Shown: positions 29,652 through 38,418, counted from the first letter of the stretch. The stretch is 64,000 nt of DNA from Leuconostoc litchii (GCF_008107645.1 NZ_SDGY01000001.1:1025630-1089629), one strand, 5' to 3'. Translations and numbers: made by a program. The notes: generated by a model not told the origin, from the sequence alone.

Positions 29652-29681
29652 ATTGTAACCGGTTCCACCTAAAAATGTCAA
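29652..29681 (-). promoter_or_regulatory. Promoter of the MFS-sucrose phosphorylase operon
   Basis: TTGACA (29676-29681) and TACAAT (29652-29657) are separated by 18 nt. The spacer and -10 are covered by a LacI/CcpA-like operator at 29654-29667. Confidence 0.75.
29654..29667. promoter_or_regulatory. cre-like or LacI-family operator in the sucrose phosphorylase promoter
   Basis: The site TGTAACCGGTTCCA matches the cre consensus TGWAANCGNTNWCA at all but one defined position and has a perfect AACCGGTT core. Because it overlaps the -10 box and spacer, binding should repress. CcpA and a local sucrose regulator of the LacI family are both possible readers; no LacI gene is adjacent. Confidence 0.65.
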
Positions 29682-29808
29682 TCGTTTATTAGAATTTTTG
29701 TGAAGAAAATAACGAGTGTGTTTTCTGAAAGAATAGTGAAAACATCAACAATATAGGATTTGTTTTAGTTCAACTAAATTCTAAAGAAAATATTAATCTG
29801 CATACTTT

Positions 29809-30468
29809 TTAATGAAAATACGTTTCAGTGTCATTAAAATGTTCAACTTGTAACCCATTATCATCAAGATTGAAAACCGCCACTGCACCATTTTTAGGTC
29901 GTGCTGCTCCTAATAAATGACCATAATGTTGTGCAAGATTACCAATCAATTGACCATGCGTTACTAACAAAATATGATCATCAGGCTTTTGAGAAGCTGT
30001 AAGTTTTTTTAATGCACCATCGATACGCTGCCAAAAGCGGGTTGCATCCTCACCAATATGCTGTGGATCAACTGCATGAATTTTATCCATAATCGCCGTC
30101 ATATCTTGAATTTCAGCTGCAATCGCATCTGGTGTCTCTTCTGCTACACCAAAGGCTTTGGCGACAGCACCCCACATGACATCATTACTACCACCCTCAA
30201 AACTTCCAAAAAAATATTCTCGCCATTCAGGAGCAATTTCTAAACTGGGAGTTTGATAATTATTTTCAGCAAGAATATATTCAGCAGTATGCATGGCACG
30301 TGAAGTATCTGACGAAAACGCAGCATCAAATTTGACGTTTTTCAACCTTTCACCGGCTAACTTGCCGTCATTTTCACCTTTTTCAGTCAGTGGTGTATCT
30401 GCCCACCCTTGTACTTTATTTAGTGTATTAAATATGGTTTGCCCATGCCTTACAACATAAAGTTTCAT
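29809..30468 (-). CDS. Histidine phosphatase family protein (phosphoglycerate mutase-like)
   Basis: A 219-residue cytoplasmic phosphatase-fold protein. The catalytic motif is YVVRHGQTIFN at the N-terminus and the second catalytic His is in LLVTHGQLIGN. It is one of the small clade annotated as phosphoglycerate mutase, but probably acts on a small phosphorylated metabolite; the substrate is unknown. I place the start at the ATG at 30468, which overlaps the NUDIX stop as ATGA and has GGGAG about 9 nt upstream; a longer frame to 30489 would bury that site. It is last in the run of hydrolases downstream of mprF. Confidence 0.85.
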   Translation of the reverse strand: MKLYVVRHGQTIFNTLNKVQGWADTPLTEKGENDGKLAGERLKNVKFDAAFSSDTSRAMHTAEYILAENNYQTPSLEIAPEWREYFFGSFEGGSNDVMWGAVAKAFGVAEETPDAIAAEIQDMTAIMDKIHAVDPQHIGEDATRFWQRIDGALKKLTASQKPDDHILLVTHGQLIGNLAQHYGHLLGAARPKNGAVAVFNLDDNGLQVEHFNDTETYFH

Positions 30469-30959
30469 TCGTTTTTCTCCCTCATCCAAGGTTGATCACT
30501 AATTTCATTGTCAGTCAGAATCAAATGCATGGTTTTTTGAGCTTGTGGTACAAACATCTTAGGCTCTGGGTTAATAGGCACAAACTGCAAATCCAATGTT
30601 TCAGTACCATCCTTTAATAACTCACCAGCCACATGTTTTACTTCAAAACCAATGCCAATAGTTTCTTGCGCATCACCCCAAGAATTTTTGCTTGTTTCGT
30701 GTGTAGCAATACCTAGCACACGAGTTATTTCAACATCTAAATTAGTTTCTTCTTTAAATTCACGTTTAACCGCTTGCATAGGTGAATCACCATACTCTAA
30801 GTATCCACCTGGGAATCCCCAACCTTCGTCTGAATCCCAACGCTTCTCGAGCAAAATCGCATCATGGGCCTCGTTCCACAATACACCGAAGGCCGATACA
30901 AATATCATGCCCTCATGGCCAACTTTTTCACGCATACGTGCTATATAATTTTTGTCCAT
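30465..30959 (-). CDS. NUDIX hydrolase
   Basis: A 164-residue cytoplasmic pyrophosphohydrolase. The NUDIX box runs from GGYLEYGDSPMQAVK to REFKEETNLDV; Asp replaces the first Glu of the classical box and Asn the last Gly, while the metal-binding REXXEE core is intact. The start at 30959 is set by AAGGA 6 nt upstream. It starts 2 nt beyond the stop of the HD gene and overlaps the phosphatase gene, so all three are coupled. The substrate is not predictable; nucleotide or sugar-nucleotide housecleaning is the usual role. Confidence 0.88.
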   Translation of the reverse strand: MDKNYIARMREKVGHEGMIFVSAFGVLWNEAHDAILLEKRWDSDEGWGFPGGYLEYGDSPMQAVKREFKEETNLDVEITRVLGIATHETSKNSWGDAQETIGIGFEVKHVAGELLKDGTETLDLQFVPINPEPKMFVPQAQKTMHLILTDNEISDQPWMREKNE

Positions 30960-30960
30960 A

Positions 30961-31614
30961 TTAATCCTTAATGACCTCAGCAAAATCAGGTAATAAACTT
31001 TTCGCTAAATCGAACAGTAAGTTTTTATGAATAAATTCTTCTTTGAAAATTTCAGGTAGAATTTCTTTTGCCAAATATTTCACACTAGCCATATCTTTGA
31101 ATTCTGCTAATGCTTCTAAACTACTTTGAAAAATATTAACAAACACCGGTTCTGGATTAAATTTTTCTAATTCCCCATAAGCTTCATAAAGTAAATCAAT
31201 TTTATCAGAAATTGACAATATCTTACCTTCAATAGTGCTATCTTTCCCTTCTCCCAAGCGTCGCGTATACGCTGCTTGAAATTGTTCTGGAATTTCTGAC
31301 TTGATAAAATTTTCCGTCATAGAATCTTCTACATCAGCCAACATAGACCGAAGAGTGGACGTCGCGTATTTAACCGGTGTTTTAATATCACCAATAAATC
31401 GCTCAGTATAATCATGATTTAGCGCCTTTTCATAAACTGATTTCCAGTTAATCGTAGCACCACCCTGTTCTTCCACATCAGCTAAAAATTGTGCAATTTG
31501 TGTCACTTTCCATGAATGCGCTGCAACATTATGTGGTTGATATTTAAAAAAACCTGGTGCCCTATTGATAAGTTCTAATTGGCTCATTCCCATGAAGTAT
31601 TGGTGCATCGGCAT
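30961..31614 (-). CDS. HD-domain hydrolase (YfbR/HDDC2-like)
   Basis: A 217-residue phosphohydrolase-fold protein. Metal ligands are visible as the His in HNVAAHSWKV, the HD pair in ALNHDYTERF and a distal Asp in SISDKIDLLYEAY. Relatives include the 5'-deoxynucleotidase YfbR, so nucleotide hydrolysis is likely but unproven. The ATG at 31614 has no adjacent ribosome-binding site. An AGGAGG (31652-31657), six nt after the mprF stop, is followed by an 8-bp hairpin (31625-31648) and 10 nt to the start. Alternative starts are the ATGs at 31608 and 31593. Confidence 0.82.
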   Translation of the reverse strand: MPMHQYFMGMSQLELINRAPGFFKYQPHNVAAHSWKVTQIAQFLADVEEQGGATINWKSVYEKALNHDYTERFIGDIKTPVKYATSTLRSMLADVEDSMTENFIKSEIPEQFQAAYTRRLGEGKDSTIEGKILSISDKIDLLYEAYGELEKFNPEPVFVNIFQSSLEALAEFKDMASVKYLAKEILPEIFKEEFIHKNLLFDLAKSLLPDFAEVIKD

Positions 31615-31624
31615 ATTTTATCAG

Positions 31625-31648
31625 AACATCTAATTCATACTAGATGTT
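31625..31648 (-). promoter_or_regulatory. Hairpin between ribosome-binding site and HD-hydrolase start
   Basis: Perfect 8-bp arms AACATCTA and TAGATGTT with an 8-nt loop. AGGAGG lies 3 nt upstream and the ATG 10 nt downstream on the minus strand. The unpaired form also contains a start-stop ORF ATG-AAT-TAG. Folding would bring the ribosome-binding site within normal reach of the start codon. Confidence 0.5.
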
Positions 31649-31660
31649 TTTCCTCCTACT

Positions 31661-34195
31661 TTAGTTGTTTCTAGTATATCTCATATCGATCTTTGGTGCA
31701 TGTGCCACACCCTTGTTGTCAATCCTTAAAAGACCAAGCATCACAGCAACAATACTGCTTTTTCTTGAGTAACCGATATACATTGGCTGCCAAACTTTAG
31801 TGAATTTATTCTTATAATGATGCAAACCTTCAAACGAATAAACTTTGGAACCAAACTGATAAACCAAATTTGCTAAACGTTCTCGCCCAAAACTTTGCCG
31901 GTGTTGGCCAACATTAGCTAATGGTGACATACCAAGGTTGAATATTTTAAACTTTTTATCTTGAGCATATTGAAACGCTCGAACAAACAAAACATCCATG
32001 ACACCATTTGGTGCAGATTTTGTAAACCGCATTAGATCAACTGCCATTTGTTGCTCAGTATGAGATGTTACCAATGTTGCAAAAGCTTCGATTTGACCAT
32101 CTTTTTCAAGAATGGCTATTGGTCCTCTCTGTAAATAGTTTTCATCAAAAAAACCTAATGAATAACCTTTTTCCTCACGACCATCAAGCCATTCCTCACT
32201 AATCGCCTGCAATTGTTTTACCACCTTATGATCAAAAGGCGCTTCTAAAACTTTAAAATCAAATCCAGCTCGAGTGGCTTGATTCATTTCTGAACGAATA
32301 TTTTGCATTTTTTTGCCAGCAGTAGAAAAATCGTCTAACATAACTAACGCTTCCTCTCCTAGCTTGAAGAAGTCATAGCCAAATTCATGTGCCATCATCG
32401 CTATGGTTTCACTAATTTCATAAAAGACCGGTACATATCCCAAAATATCAGCTTCATTAACAAATTGTTCCATAGCTGGAGCAAAATATTCTTCATTTCC
32501 AAAGGGATCACCCATTACCATAGCTTTATTATTGATAATCCTGAACTGCATGCCGACAACATCTTGATGATCAACTTGATAAAAATATAGCCTCTTATCA
32601 CCCAAAAATATTAAATTTGTGTAATGATTATCGCCAATTTCCAAAACTTTTTGCACTCTCGACTCTTCAAAGGCTACGCCAAGCGGTACTTGCTGAGCAT
32701 GCAAATATTTAGATAATAATAACCCAGTGATAGCAACCACAACTATAATAATTAACCCAATGTACCACCAATGAAATGACGGTACAGTTTCTGCATGATG
32801 AAAATGATGGTGTACAGTTGGTAAATTAACTATTCCCAACACTAAATAACTAATAATTAATGTACCCCAAATAAGTAAATCGACAAACTGTTCTTCCCAT
32901 GAATGAATAAATTGCTTTCTATATAATGTTTGTTTACTGAATATTACAGCAAATAAAACAATTCCTATTAAAATGAAAGGTGCCAGATAACGATAAAAGA
33001 AAAAAATGTATACAGATACCATCATCAAGATAACAATAGTTGCACCATAGGCGCGTTTCACACGATTAGCAATACCACGAGCACTAATAAGAATTAAAAA
33101 ACCAAATAGTATATTGGGAAGTTGATTAATCAGTGCATATGTCACCGGCCATGAGCGTAAATGGTTAAAAATAAAGATTTGTTCTGCAACTCTTGGCATT
33201 GTACCTGATAGAACTAACAAAAATCCCGACAAGTACAAAACAACTGTCACGAACTGATGTGCTAATGATCTAGCAACATAATGTGGTACACCACGAAAAC
33301 TATCATTAATGCGTTTAGAAATACGGAAAAATAGTAAACAAACTGCACTAAACAATGGTACTAAGTTATAAGTCACCCGATATAATATTAACCAAATGAA
33401 GCTATCGACGCGTGTCACTTGGAATGATGACAACATAATAATAATAGCAACATCAAACGACCCCCAAGTTCCAGGTGTCATCGTTACCAGCGCAACTGTA
33501 CTGGCAATAATGAAACTGAGCATGATATTTGTGACCGATAAGTGAATATCAATAATTCGACCAATAAGTATAAATAAAATCATCTGAGCAACTAATGCAA
33601 CAATTGCATTAGCTATCAAATGATAACAGACTTTAATGTGAAGCCCTTGCCAAGTGTTTAGACGTTTTGTAAATGACACAATAATAACTATAATTGCAAT
33701 CAGAATAAACACCGCTAACCATACCATTTGATCAGCTAACTGATTCGTAGAACGTAGCAATAGTACAATAAAAGCCACGATACTCGTAAATAACAATCCA
33801 CTTTGACCCAAAATATACATCTGTACAAATGGTTTAATAGGTTTTTTTCTGGGTTGATCATTATAAAAGATACGCCTCAAAAAAACACTCAAGATACCAA
33901 CAAAGCCAGCATTAATATTAAAAACATTTATTAGCCATGCTCGCTGCACGGTTTCACGCAATGATAAATGATAATCTTGCCATTCTTTTAATATAACATC
34001 ATTAAATATTGTAGGAACAATAACCAAGAAACCACAAACAACCAATAACAGTAGTTGCCACCATGCGATGTCATTTACTGTAGACAAAATAGCATGCCAT
34101 GTTATTTCACGTGTCATAATGAATAATTGGCTAATAAGAATTAACGTAATTGCCAATATAATGAGCTTTGATAAGACAGATTTAATCCCCTTCAT
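31661..34195 (-). CDS. mprF: Bifunctional lysylphosphatidylglycerol flippase/synthetase MprF
   Basis: Aminoacylates phosphatidylglycerol using aminoacyl-tRNA and moves the product to the outer leaflet, which lowers the negative surface charge and protects against cationic peptides. The 844-residue protein has about 14 membrane segments in residues 1-510 (flippase part, with TPGTWGSFDVAII resembling the UPF0104 motif) and a cytosolic GNAT-like synthase domain at about 540-840 (DUF2156; MGDPFGNEEYFAPAMEQF and FNLGMSPLANVG). The start at 34195 has GGGGGAG just upstream and overlaps the end of the alpha/beta hydrolase gene by 14 nt. The amino acid attached (Lys, Ala or Arg) is not certain. Confidence 0.92.
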   Translation of the reverse strand: MKGIKSVLSKLIILAITLILISQLFIMTREITWHAILSTVNDIAWWQLLLLVVCGFLVIVPTIFNDVILKEWQDYHLSLRETVQRAWLINVFNINAGFVGILSVFLRRIFYNDQPRKKPIKPFVQMYILGQSGLLFTSIVAFIVLLLRSTNQLADQMVWLAVFILIAIIVIIVSFTKRLNTWQGLHIKVCYHLIANAIVALVAQMILFILIGRIIDIHLSVTNIMLSFIIASTVALVTMTPGTWGSFDVAIIIMLSSFQVTRVDSFIWLILYRVTYNLVPLFSAVCLLFFRISKRINDSFRGVPHYVARSLAHQFVTVVLYLSGFLLVLSGTMPRVAEQIFIFNHLRSWPVTYALINQLPNILFGFLILISARGIANRVKRAYGATIVILMMVSVYIFFFYRYLAPFILIGIVLFAVIFSKQTLYRKQFIHSWEEQFVDLLIWGTLIISYLVLGIVNLPTVHHHFHHAETVPSFHWWYIGLIIIVVVAITGLLLSKYLHAQQVPLGVAFEESRVQKVLEIGDNHYTNLIFLGDKRLYFYQVDHQDVVGMQFRIINNKAMVMGDPFGNEEYFAPAMEQFVNEADILGYVPVFYEISETIAMMAHEFGYDFFKLGEEALVMLDDFSTAGKKMQNIRSEMNQATRAGFDFKVLEAPFDHKVVKQLQAISEEWLDGREEKGYSLGFFDENYLQRGPIAILEKDGQIEAFATLVTSHTEQQMAVDLMRFTKSAPNGVMDVLFVRAFQYAQDKKFKIFNLGMSPLANVGQHRQSFGRERLANLVYQFGSKVYSFEGLHHYKNKFTKVWQPMYIGYSRKSSIVAVMLGLLRIDNKGVAHAPKIDMRYTRNN

Positions 34196-34916
34196 ATTCT
34201 CCCCCAAGTAAAAACGGTACCACTAATTTTGCAAATTTTCGTGGATTTGTATAAGTCACAAAATGTCCATGACCATGTAAAATCAGAACTGTACCATACG
34301 GTACTATTTTGGAAATATTCACAATATGCTGTCGTTTAACCACGTCAAACTGTCCAATGACAAATAATATTGGTAATGCTAAATTTTCTAATTGCTTTTG
34401 CGTAATGTTTAGTGGCGCACTCATAACATGCAATTGCTTGTGCCGACGACGAGCACTTTGACTAACTGGCGACAACAGCTCGGTACTAAATCTCGCAATC
34501 GCATCTCCCCACCATAAAATACGATAGATACCGTCAGATGTTACATTCGGTGCATTCAACACCATTCTAGTCACATGATTCGGATGTTCAATAGCATACT
34601 TCAATCCAATATTAGCCCCATCACTATAGCCTAAAATATAAATCATATCAATTGATAATGACCTTCGAATTTCTTCAATATCATCAATCACATCACCCAT
34701 ATCGATAGATTCTTTAGCATTCGTAGAACGGCCATGTCCACGTGAGTCAATCGCAATCACATGAAAATAAGCTGTATATATCGGTAATTGGCGCTTGAAA
34801 TAACGTGCTGAACTGCCATTACCATGCAATAGAAACAACGTCGCTAATTTATTGTTTCCGTACTCATCATATACAATTTTTGTGCCATCTGACATTGTTA
34901 TTGAAGCAGTTCTCAT
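34182..34916 (-). CDS. Alpha/beta hydrolase
   Basis: A 244-residue soluble hydrolase. The catalytic set is visible: nucleophile Ser in ILGYSDGANIG, Asp in VIGQFDVVKR and His in GHGHFVTYTN; the oxyanion region is LLHGNGSSARYF. It overlaps the start of mprF, so they are cotranslated. An esterase acting on aminoacyl-phosphatidylglycerol is a tempting idea from this neighbourhood, since such hydrolases can pair with MprF-type enzymes, but nothing in the sequence fixes the substrate. GGAGA lies 7 nt before the ATG. Confidence 0.85.
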   Translation of the reverse strand: MRTASITMSDGTKIVYDEYGNNKLATLFLLHGNGSSARYFKRQLPIYTAYFHVIAIDSRGHGRSTNAKESIDMGDVIDDIEEIRRSLSIDMIYILGYSDGANIGLKYAIEHPNHVTRMVLNAPNVTSDGIYRILWWGDAIARFSTELLSPVSQSARRRHKQLHVMSAPLNITQKQLENLALPILFVIGQFDVVKRQHIVNISKIVPYGTVLILHGHGHFVTYTNPRKFAKLVVPFLLGGEYEGD

Positions 34917-34928
34917 ATTTTCTCCATA

Positions 34929-34958
34929 AATAAAAGGAAGCTTTCGCTTCCTTTTATT
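34929..34958 (-). terminator. Intrinsic terminator after yajC
   Basis: A near-perfect hairpin with arms ATAAAAGGAAGC and GCTTCCTTTTAT around a 4-nt loop, with T-rich flank on the minus strand. It separates yajC from the alpha/beta hydrolase-mprF operon. Confidence 0.85.
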
Positions 34959-34974
34959 ATACTGCCACTATAGA

Positions 34975-35337
34975 TTACTTGTCATCTGCTGGTTTGTCAG
35001 TATTATCAGTAATTTTTTCGCTATTATCTTCAACTTTAGTAGCAGGTGTTATATCAGCCACTGTTGGTTTTTCAGAATCTGCTGGGTTACTAATTGAACG
35101 AATTGCTGATAATTCATAAGTTAAAATAACGCCTTCAGCATCTAAATCAACTGTTTTAGCAACATTATCTACACTATCAACAACTGCATGTAAACCACCA
35201 ATTGTGATAACTTTGCTACCTTTTTGCATATTTTTTTGCATGTTCTGTTGTTGTTCACGTTGCTTTTTTTGCTGACGTGACATAAACCAAAACATTACCA
35301 CAATAATTACTAATGGCAAAACCAAATTCCAAGACAT
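34975..35337 (-). CDS. yajC: Preprotein translocase subunit YajC
   Basis: Small accessory membrane protein of the Sec translocon. It has 120 residues: one membrane segment at about residues 4-20, then a basic Gln/Lys-rich stretch, the conserved KVITIGGLHAVVDSV core, and an acidic Asp/Lys-rich tail. It follows tgt, the order seen throughout bacteria. An extended -10 (TGGTATAAT, 35417-35425) and a stable leader hairpin precede it. AGGA lies about 8 nt before the ATG. Confidence 0.93.
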   Translation of the reverse strand: MSWNLVLPLVIIVVMFWFMSRQQKKQREQQQNMQKNMQKGSKVITIGGLHAVVDSVDNVAKTVDLDAEGVILTYELSAIRSISNPADSEKPTVADITPATKVEDNSEKITDNTDKPADDK

Positions 35338-35358
35338 TTTAATTCCTACTTTCTTCAG

Positions 35359-35400
35359 TGAGTGTAGTTACTATCAAATTAACTTAGTAATTTACACTCA
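35359..35400 (-). promoter_or_regulatory. Stable leader hairpin upstream of yajC
   Basis: Arms TGAGTGTA...TTACTA and TAGTAA...TTACACTCA pair with a small internal loop around an 11-nt loop. No U-run follows in the minus direction, so it is a leader structure and not a terminator for tgt. Confidence 0.55.
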
Positions 35401-35416
35401 TTTTACTCATACTTTT

Positions 35417-35425
35417 ATTATACCA
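35417..35425 (-). promoter_or_regulatory. Extended -10 promoter of yajC
   Basis: TGGTATAAT on the minus strand, a TGn-extended -10 box, about 80 nt before the yajC start and just after the tgt stop. There is no clear -35 box. Confidence 0.55.
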
Positions 35426-35428
35426 AAA

Positions 35429-36649
35429 TTAGAATAATCGTGCATTAGGCTTATTATATCCATACTCTTCCATTACGGTTTCCCTGAATGCTAGTAATTC
35501 ATCATTTTCAATGGCTGTACGCATATCTTCCATGAATTGCAATAAGAACCGTAAATTATGTTCCGAGGCTAATTGCGCTCCCAATAATTCGTTGGCATTA
35601 AATAAATGATGTAAATAGGATCGAGTTAATGTTTTAAACGGATTATAACCCGGTATATCATATTGCGCCATATTACCAAATTGCTCTTTACGAATTGGGT
35701 TGGGTGAATAATAGCTCAAGTCAGGATCTAAAGGTGTGAAGTCATTTTTGTATTTTGCATTTCTGATAACTACACGACCATATCGTGTCATTAATGTCCC
35801 TTTACGTCCTATTCTAGTAGGAAGAACACAATCAAACATATCAATACCACGCATAACACCATCAATTAACGAATCTGGTGCTGCTACTCCCATCAAATAG
35901 CGTGGTTTATCTTCCGGCAATAATGGCATTGTAAAGTCTAACACACGATTCATTTCGACTTTAGATTCACCCACAGATAACCCACCAACAGCATAGCCAG
36001 GTAAATCCATATCTACTAAGTTATTTGCAGATTCAGTCCTTAAAGCTTTAAAGCCAGCACCTTGTACAATACCGAATAGAGCCTGAGTGTCTGTCTTTTT
36101 ATGTGCTACTTTTGCTCTTTCAGCCCAACGTAATGAGCGTTGCATCGAATTTTTAATATACTCATAAGATTCAAAATAAGGAATTGCTTCATCTAATTGC
36201 ATCATCACATCAGATCCAAGATTATTTTGGATACGCATCGCTACTTCAGGAGACAAAAACATTTTATCGCCATTGACATGATTTTGAAAAGTGACGCCTT
36301 CTTCTTTTAATTTGCGTGCATCAGACAAAGAAAAGACTTGAAAGCCACCAGAATCAGTTAAAATAGCCTGATCCCAACCCATATATTTATGCAAGCCACC
36401 GGCTTCAGCAATTAATTCATCCCCTGGACGCACCCAGAGGTGATAGGTATTACTCAAAATAAATTGCGAACCAATGTCCTTTAATTCCCGTGCGCCAACA
36501 CCTTTTACTGCCCCTTGTGTACCAACAGGCATGAACATTGGTGTTTCAAAGGTACCGTGCGGCGTATGAATACGACCGCGACGAGCACCTGTATATTTTT
36601 CTGTATGCAGATGTTCATACCATACCGCGGGATGTTTTTGATCGGCCAT
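35429..36649 (-). CDS. tgt: Queuine/preQ1 tRNA-guanine transglycosylase
   Basis: Exchanges G34 for preQ1 in tRNAs with GUN anticodons, the committed step of queuosine modification. It has 406 residues; the family size is about 380. Visible parts are the substrate pocket [12 protein letters not shown], the nucleophile Asp region near [13 protein letters not shown], and GGLSVGESK. The usual C-terminal zinc Cys triad (CxCxxC) was not seen: the segment corresponding to it reads [13 protein letters not shown] after a Tyr-Lys-Asn stretch. GGAGA lies about 8 nt upstream. It has a strong promoter at 36718-36747. Confidence 0.94.
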   Translation of the reverse strand: MADQKHPAVWYEHLHTEKYTGARRGRIHTPHGTFETPMFMPVGTQGAVKGVGARELKDIGSQFILSNTYHLWVRPGDELIAEAGGLHKYMGWDQAILTDSGGFQVFSLSDARKLKEEGVTFQNHVNGDKMFLSPEVAMRIQNNLGSDVMMQLDEAIPYFESYEYIKNSMQRSLRWAERAKVAHKKTDTQALFGIVQGAGFKALRTESANNLVDMDLPGYAVGGLSVGESKVEMNRVLDFTMPLLPEDKPRYLMGVAAPDSLIDGVMRGIDMFDCVLPTRIGRKGTLMTRYGRVVIRNAKYKNDFTPLDPDLSYYSPNPIRKEQFGNMAQYDIPGYNPFKTLTRSYLHHLFNANELLGAQLASEHNLRFLLQFMEDMRTAIENDELLAFRETVMEEYGYNKPNARLF

Positions 36650-36717
36650 GTTTCTTCTCCATTTCTAACAACGCATCAGTGGAAATTACCATAATAACAG
36701 TAATTTGATACTTTACT

Positions 36718-36747
36718 ATTGTACGTGAAAAATCCGAACATTGTCAA
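36718..36747 (-). promoter_or_regulatory. Promoter of tgt
   Basis: TTGACA (36742-36747) and TACAAT (36718-36723) are separated by 18 nt. The leader contains a 7-bp hairpin (AAATTAC/GTAATTT, about 36683-36706). No preQ1 riboswitch-like fold was recognised. Confidence 0.75.
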
Positions 36748-37152
36748 GAATATCTAAGGTCCAACGTCTAAGTCGTTCTCTTAATTTTTACAAACGTACA
36801 TACTGCTAGATGATATGTTACTATGAGATTGTGTATTTAATTACATAGATGGTTGTTTAAGCCAAAGTACAAAATGGAACAGAATAATATAATGCTGATT
36901 GAGATAATTAGAGCATAATTTTAAGATATTACAATTAATAAGAAAAACAATAATACTTCGAAATTAATTTTTTAATACTCGAGCCTGGGTATGGCGTTCA
37001 AAATCATATAGTTATATCACATGTCGTGAAAGCAATAAAAAATTGCTTACCAGAAAAAAATTAATATAGCTACTAGATTGATTATATAGGCTGTTTCCAC
37101 CGTCGTAAAAAAATATGCAGAATGACTTTAAAAAGGTCGTTGAGGATAAACT
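36748..37152. other. Gene-free stretch between tgt and peptidase E
   Basis: Very AT-rich, no start-stop ORF of note. A 34-codon open frame without a start codon lies at about 36950-37061 on the plus strand and reads as plausible protein (LEPGYGVQNHIVISHVVK), so it may be a relic. The last 20 nt carry the peptidase E ribosome-binding site. Confidence 0.5.
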
Positions 37153-37773
37153 ATGAAAAATATACTATTAACTTCTTACTTTGCTGGTACAATTGGGCAA
37201 TTTCAAAAATTTATGGCCAGTCAAGACACCGCTAGCAAAAGTATTCTATTTATTGACACCGCCAGCAAGGTTGAAGAATATACAGGATACATAGATGAAG
37301 CACGTGCAGCATTAGTTAGCTTAAACTATATTGCTGATACATTAGATATTGCTAGTGCAGATTACATAATCTCACGAAAAAAGATACAAAACGCAGATGC
37401 TATTTTTGTTGCAGGTGGCAATACTTTTTATCTTCTAGAAAAGCTAAGGTCTCAGAAACTAGACAAAATACTTATTGACAAAATAAACACAGGAACACCT
37501 TACATTGGTGAATCAGCCGGTGCAATCATCTTATCTCCCGATATTACATATGTTAAAAAAATGGATGACTCCAGTCTGGCTCCGAACTTAAACACATATA
37601 CTGGACTTGTCGTAACTAATTTTAGTGTCTTGCCTCATTATCTTGATGCACCCTTTGAAGGCGAAACTAATGCTATATTTAATTATTACCATGATAAACT
37701 CAACCTTCTCACACTAAGTAATCAAGAAACTGTGTCTATTTTGAACGATAATTTACTACCCAAACAGAAGTAA
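37153..37773 (+). CDS. Peptidase E-like protein (family S51)
   Basis: A 206-residue class I glutamine-amidotransferase-like protein of the S51 peptidase family (dipeptidase E or cyanophycinase relatives). The nucleophile Ser is in YIGESAGAIIL, preceded by FVAGGNTFYLL; both are family hallmarks, and a His lies in NFSVLPHYLDA. It probably cleaves a small peptide in the cytoplasm. GAGGAT is 6 nt before the ATG. It stands alone at the left border of the accessory stretch; no operon partner. Confidence 0.85.
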   Translation: MKNILLTSYFAGTIGQFQKFMASQDTASKSILFIDTASKVEEYTGYIDEARAALVSLNYIADTLDIASADYIISRKKIQNADAIFVAGGNTFYLLEKLRSQKLDKILIDKINTGTPYIGESAGAIILSPDITYVKKMDDSSLAPNLNTYTGLVVTNFSVLPHYLDAPFEGETNAIFNYYHDKLNLLTLSNQETVSILNDNLLPKQK

Positions 37774-38265
37774 CTACGTTATCTTACATTATTAAAAAAA
37801 TTTGAATCAATGAGAAATAATTTTCTTGGTGGTATAAATTACAATATTTAGAACCATAAAAGTGGGTAAATCGCACTGAACATTACAAATGTAATCTCAT
37901 TATGGCGTGAAAACTTAGTAAACCTAACGAAGATGACCAACTTCTCCTGACACCATCTATCAAAAAATCACAGTAAAGAGATCTAGACAAAAATTAAAAA
38001 CCACTAACGATAGCCCAGAGACAAACTGACTCAAAAAAACAAATCCACGTCATAAATACATAGACAGTTTTTTACCGGTCTTTAAGCATTATTATTTTGT
38101 GGTACATTTACTGAGACAGTGTGCGTGCATAATAGACAATGAAGTCTCTAAAATAAGTAAATAATCACGTCACTATAACAACAAACTCTACGACTTTATG
38201 GGGTACTTTTATACCTATGTTGCTTTGAGAGTGATGTCAAAAAATATATAACTTAGGAGTATTTT
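37774..38265. other. Gene-free stretch downstream of peptidase E
   Basis: No supported gene. It contains a 14-bp palindrome ATTACA-AA-TGTAAT at 37882-37895 and, near its end, the AGGAG of the next small gene. It could hold a small RNA, but I see no clear promoter-terminator pair. Confidence 0.45.
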
Positions 38266-38418
38266 ATGGACCTATTAGCAACCTTTCCAATGGCTATAAG
38301 TGGACTAACATTTTTAATACTAAGCAAAGATGAGAATAATAAAAAATATCGTGTGGCGGGAATAATGATGTTATTGGCAAGTCTCATTAGCTTTTTGACT
38401 TACTTTGTATATAAATAA
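38266..38418 (+). CDS. Small hydrophobic protein, 50 residues
   Basis: An ATG-initiated frame with AGGAG 8 nt upstream and an intrinsic terminator directly at its stop codon. The protein has two hydrophobic segments (about residues 2-19 and 31-47) joined by a charged loop (SKDENNKKYRV), so it is a likely two-span membrane hairpin. No family recognised. The ribosome-binding site, composition and terminator together support a real gene in spite of its size. Confidence 0.7.
   Translation: MDLLATFPMAISGLTFLILSKDENNKKYRVAGIMMLLASLISFLTYFVYK

Noticed and set aside
36661-36717. A preQ1 riboswitch in the tgt leader
   Set aside because: Only a 7-bp A/T hairpin is seen; the short pseudoknot and A-rich tail expected of preQ1 classes are not.
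37848-37940. A 30-residue minus-strand frame with AGGAG upstream of a TTG
   Set aside because: The spacing is only about 3 nt, there is no terminator or conservation to judge, and nearby AT-rich DNA gives many such frames.
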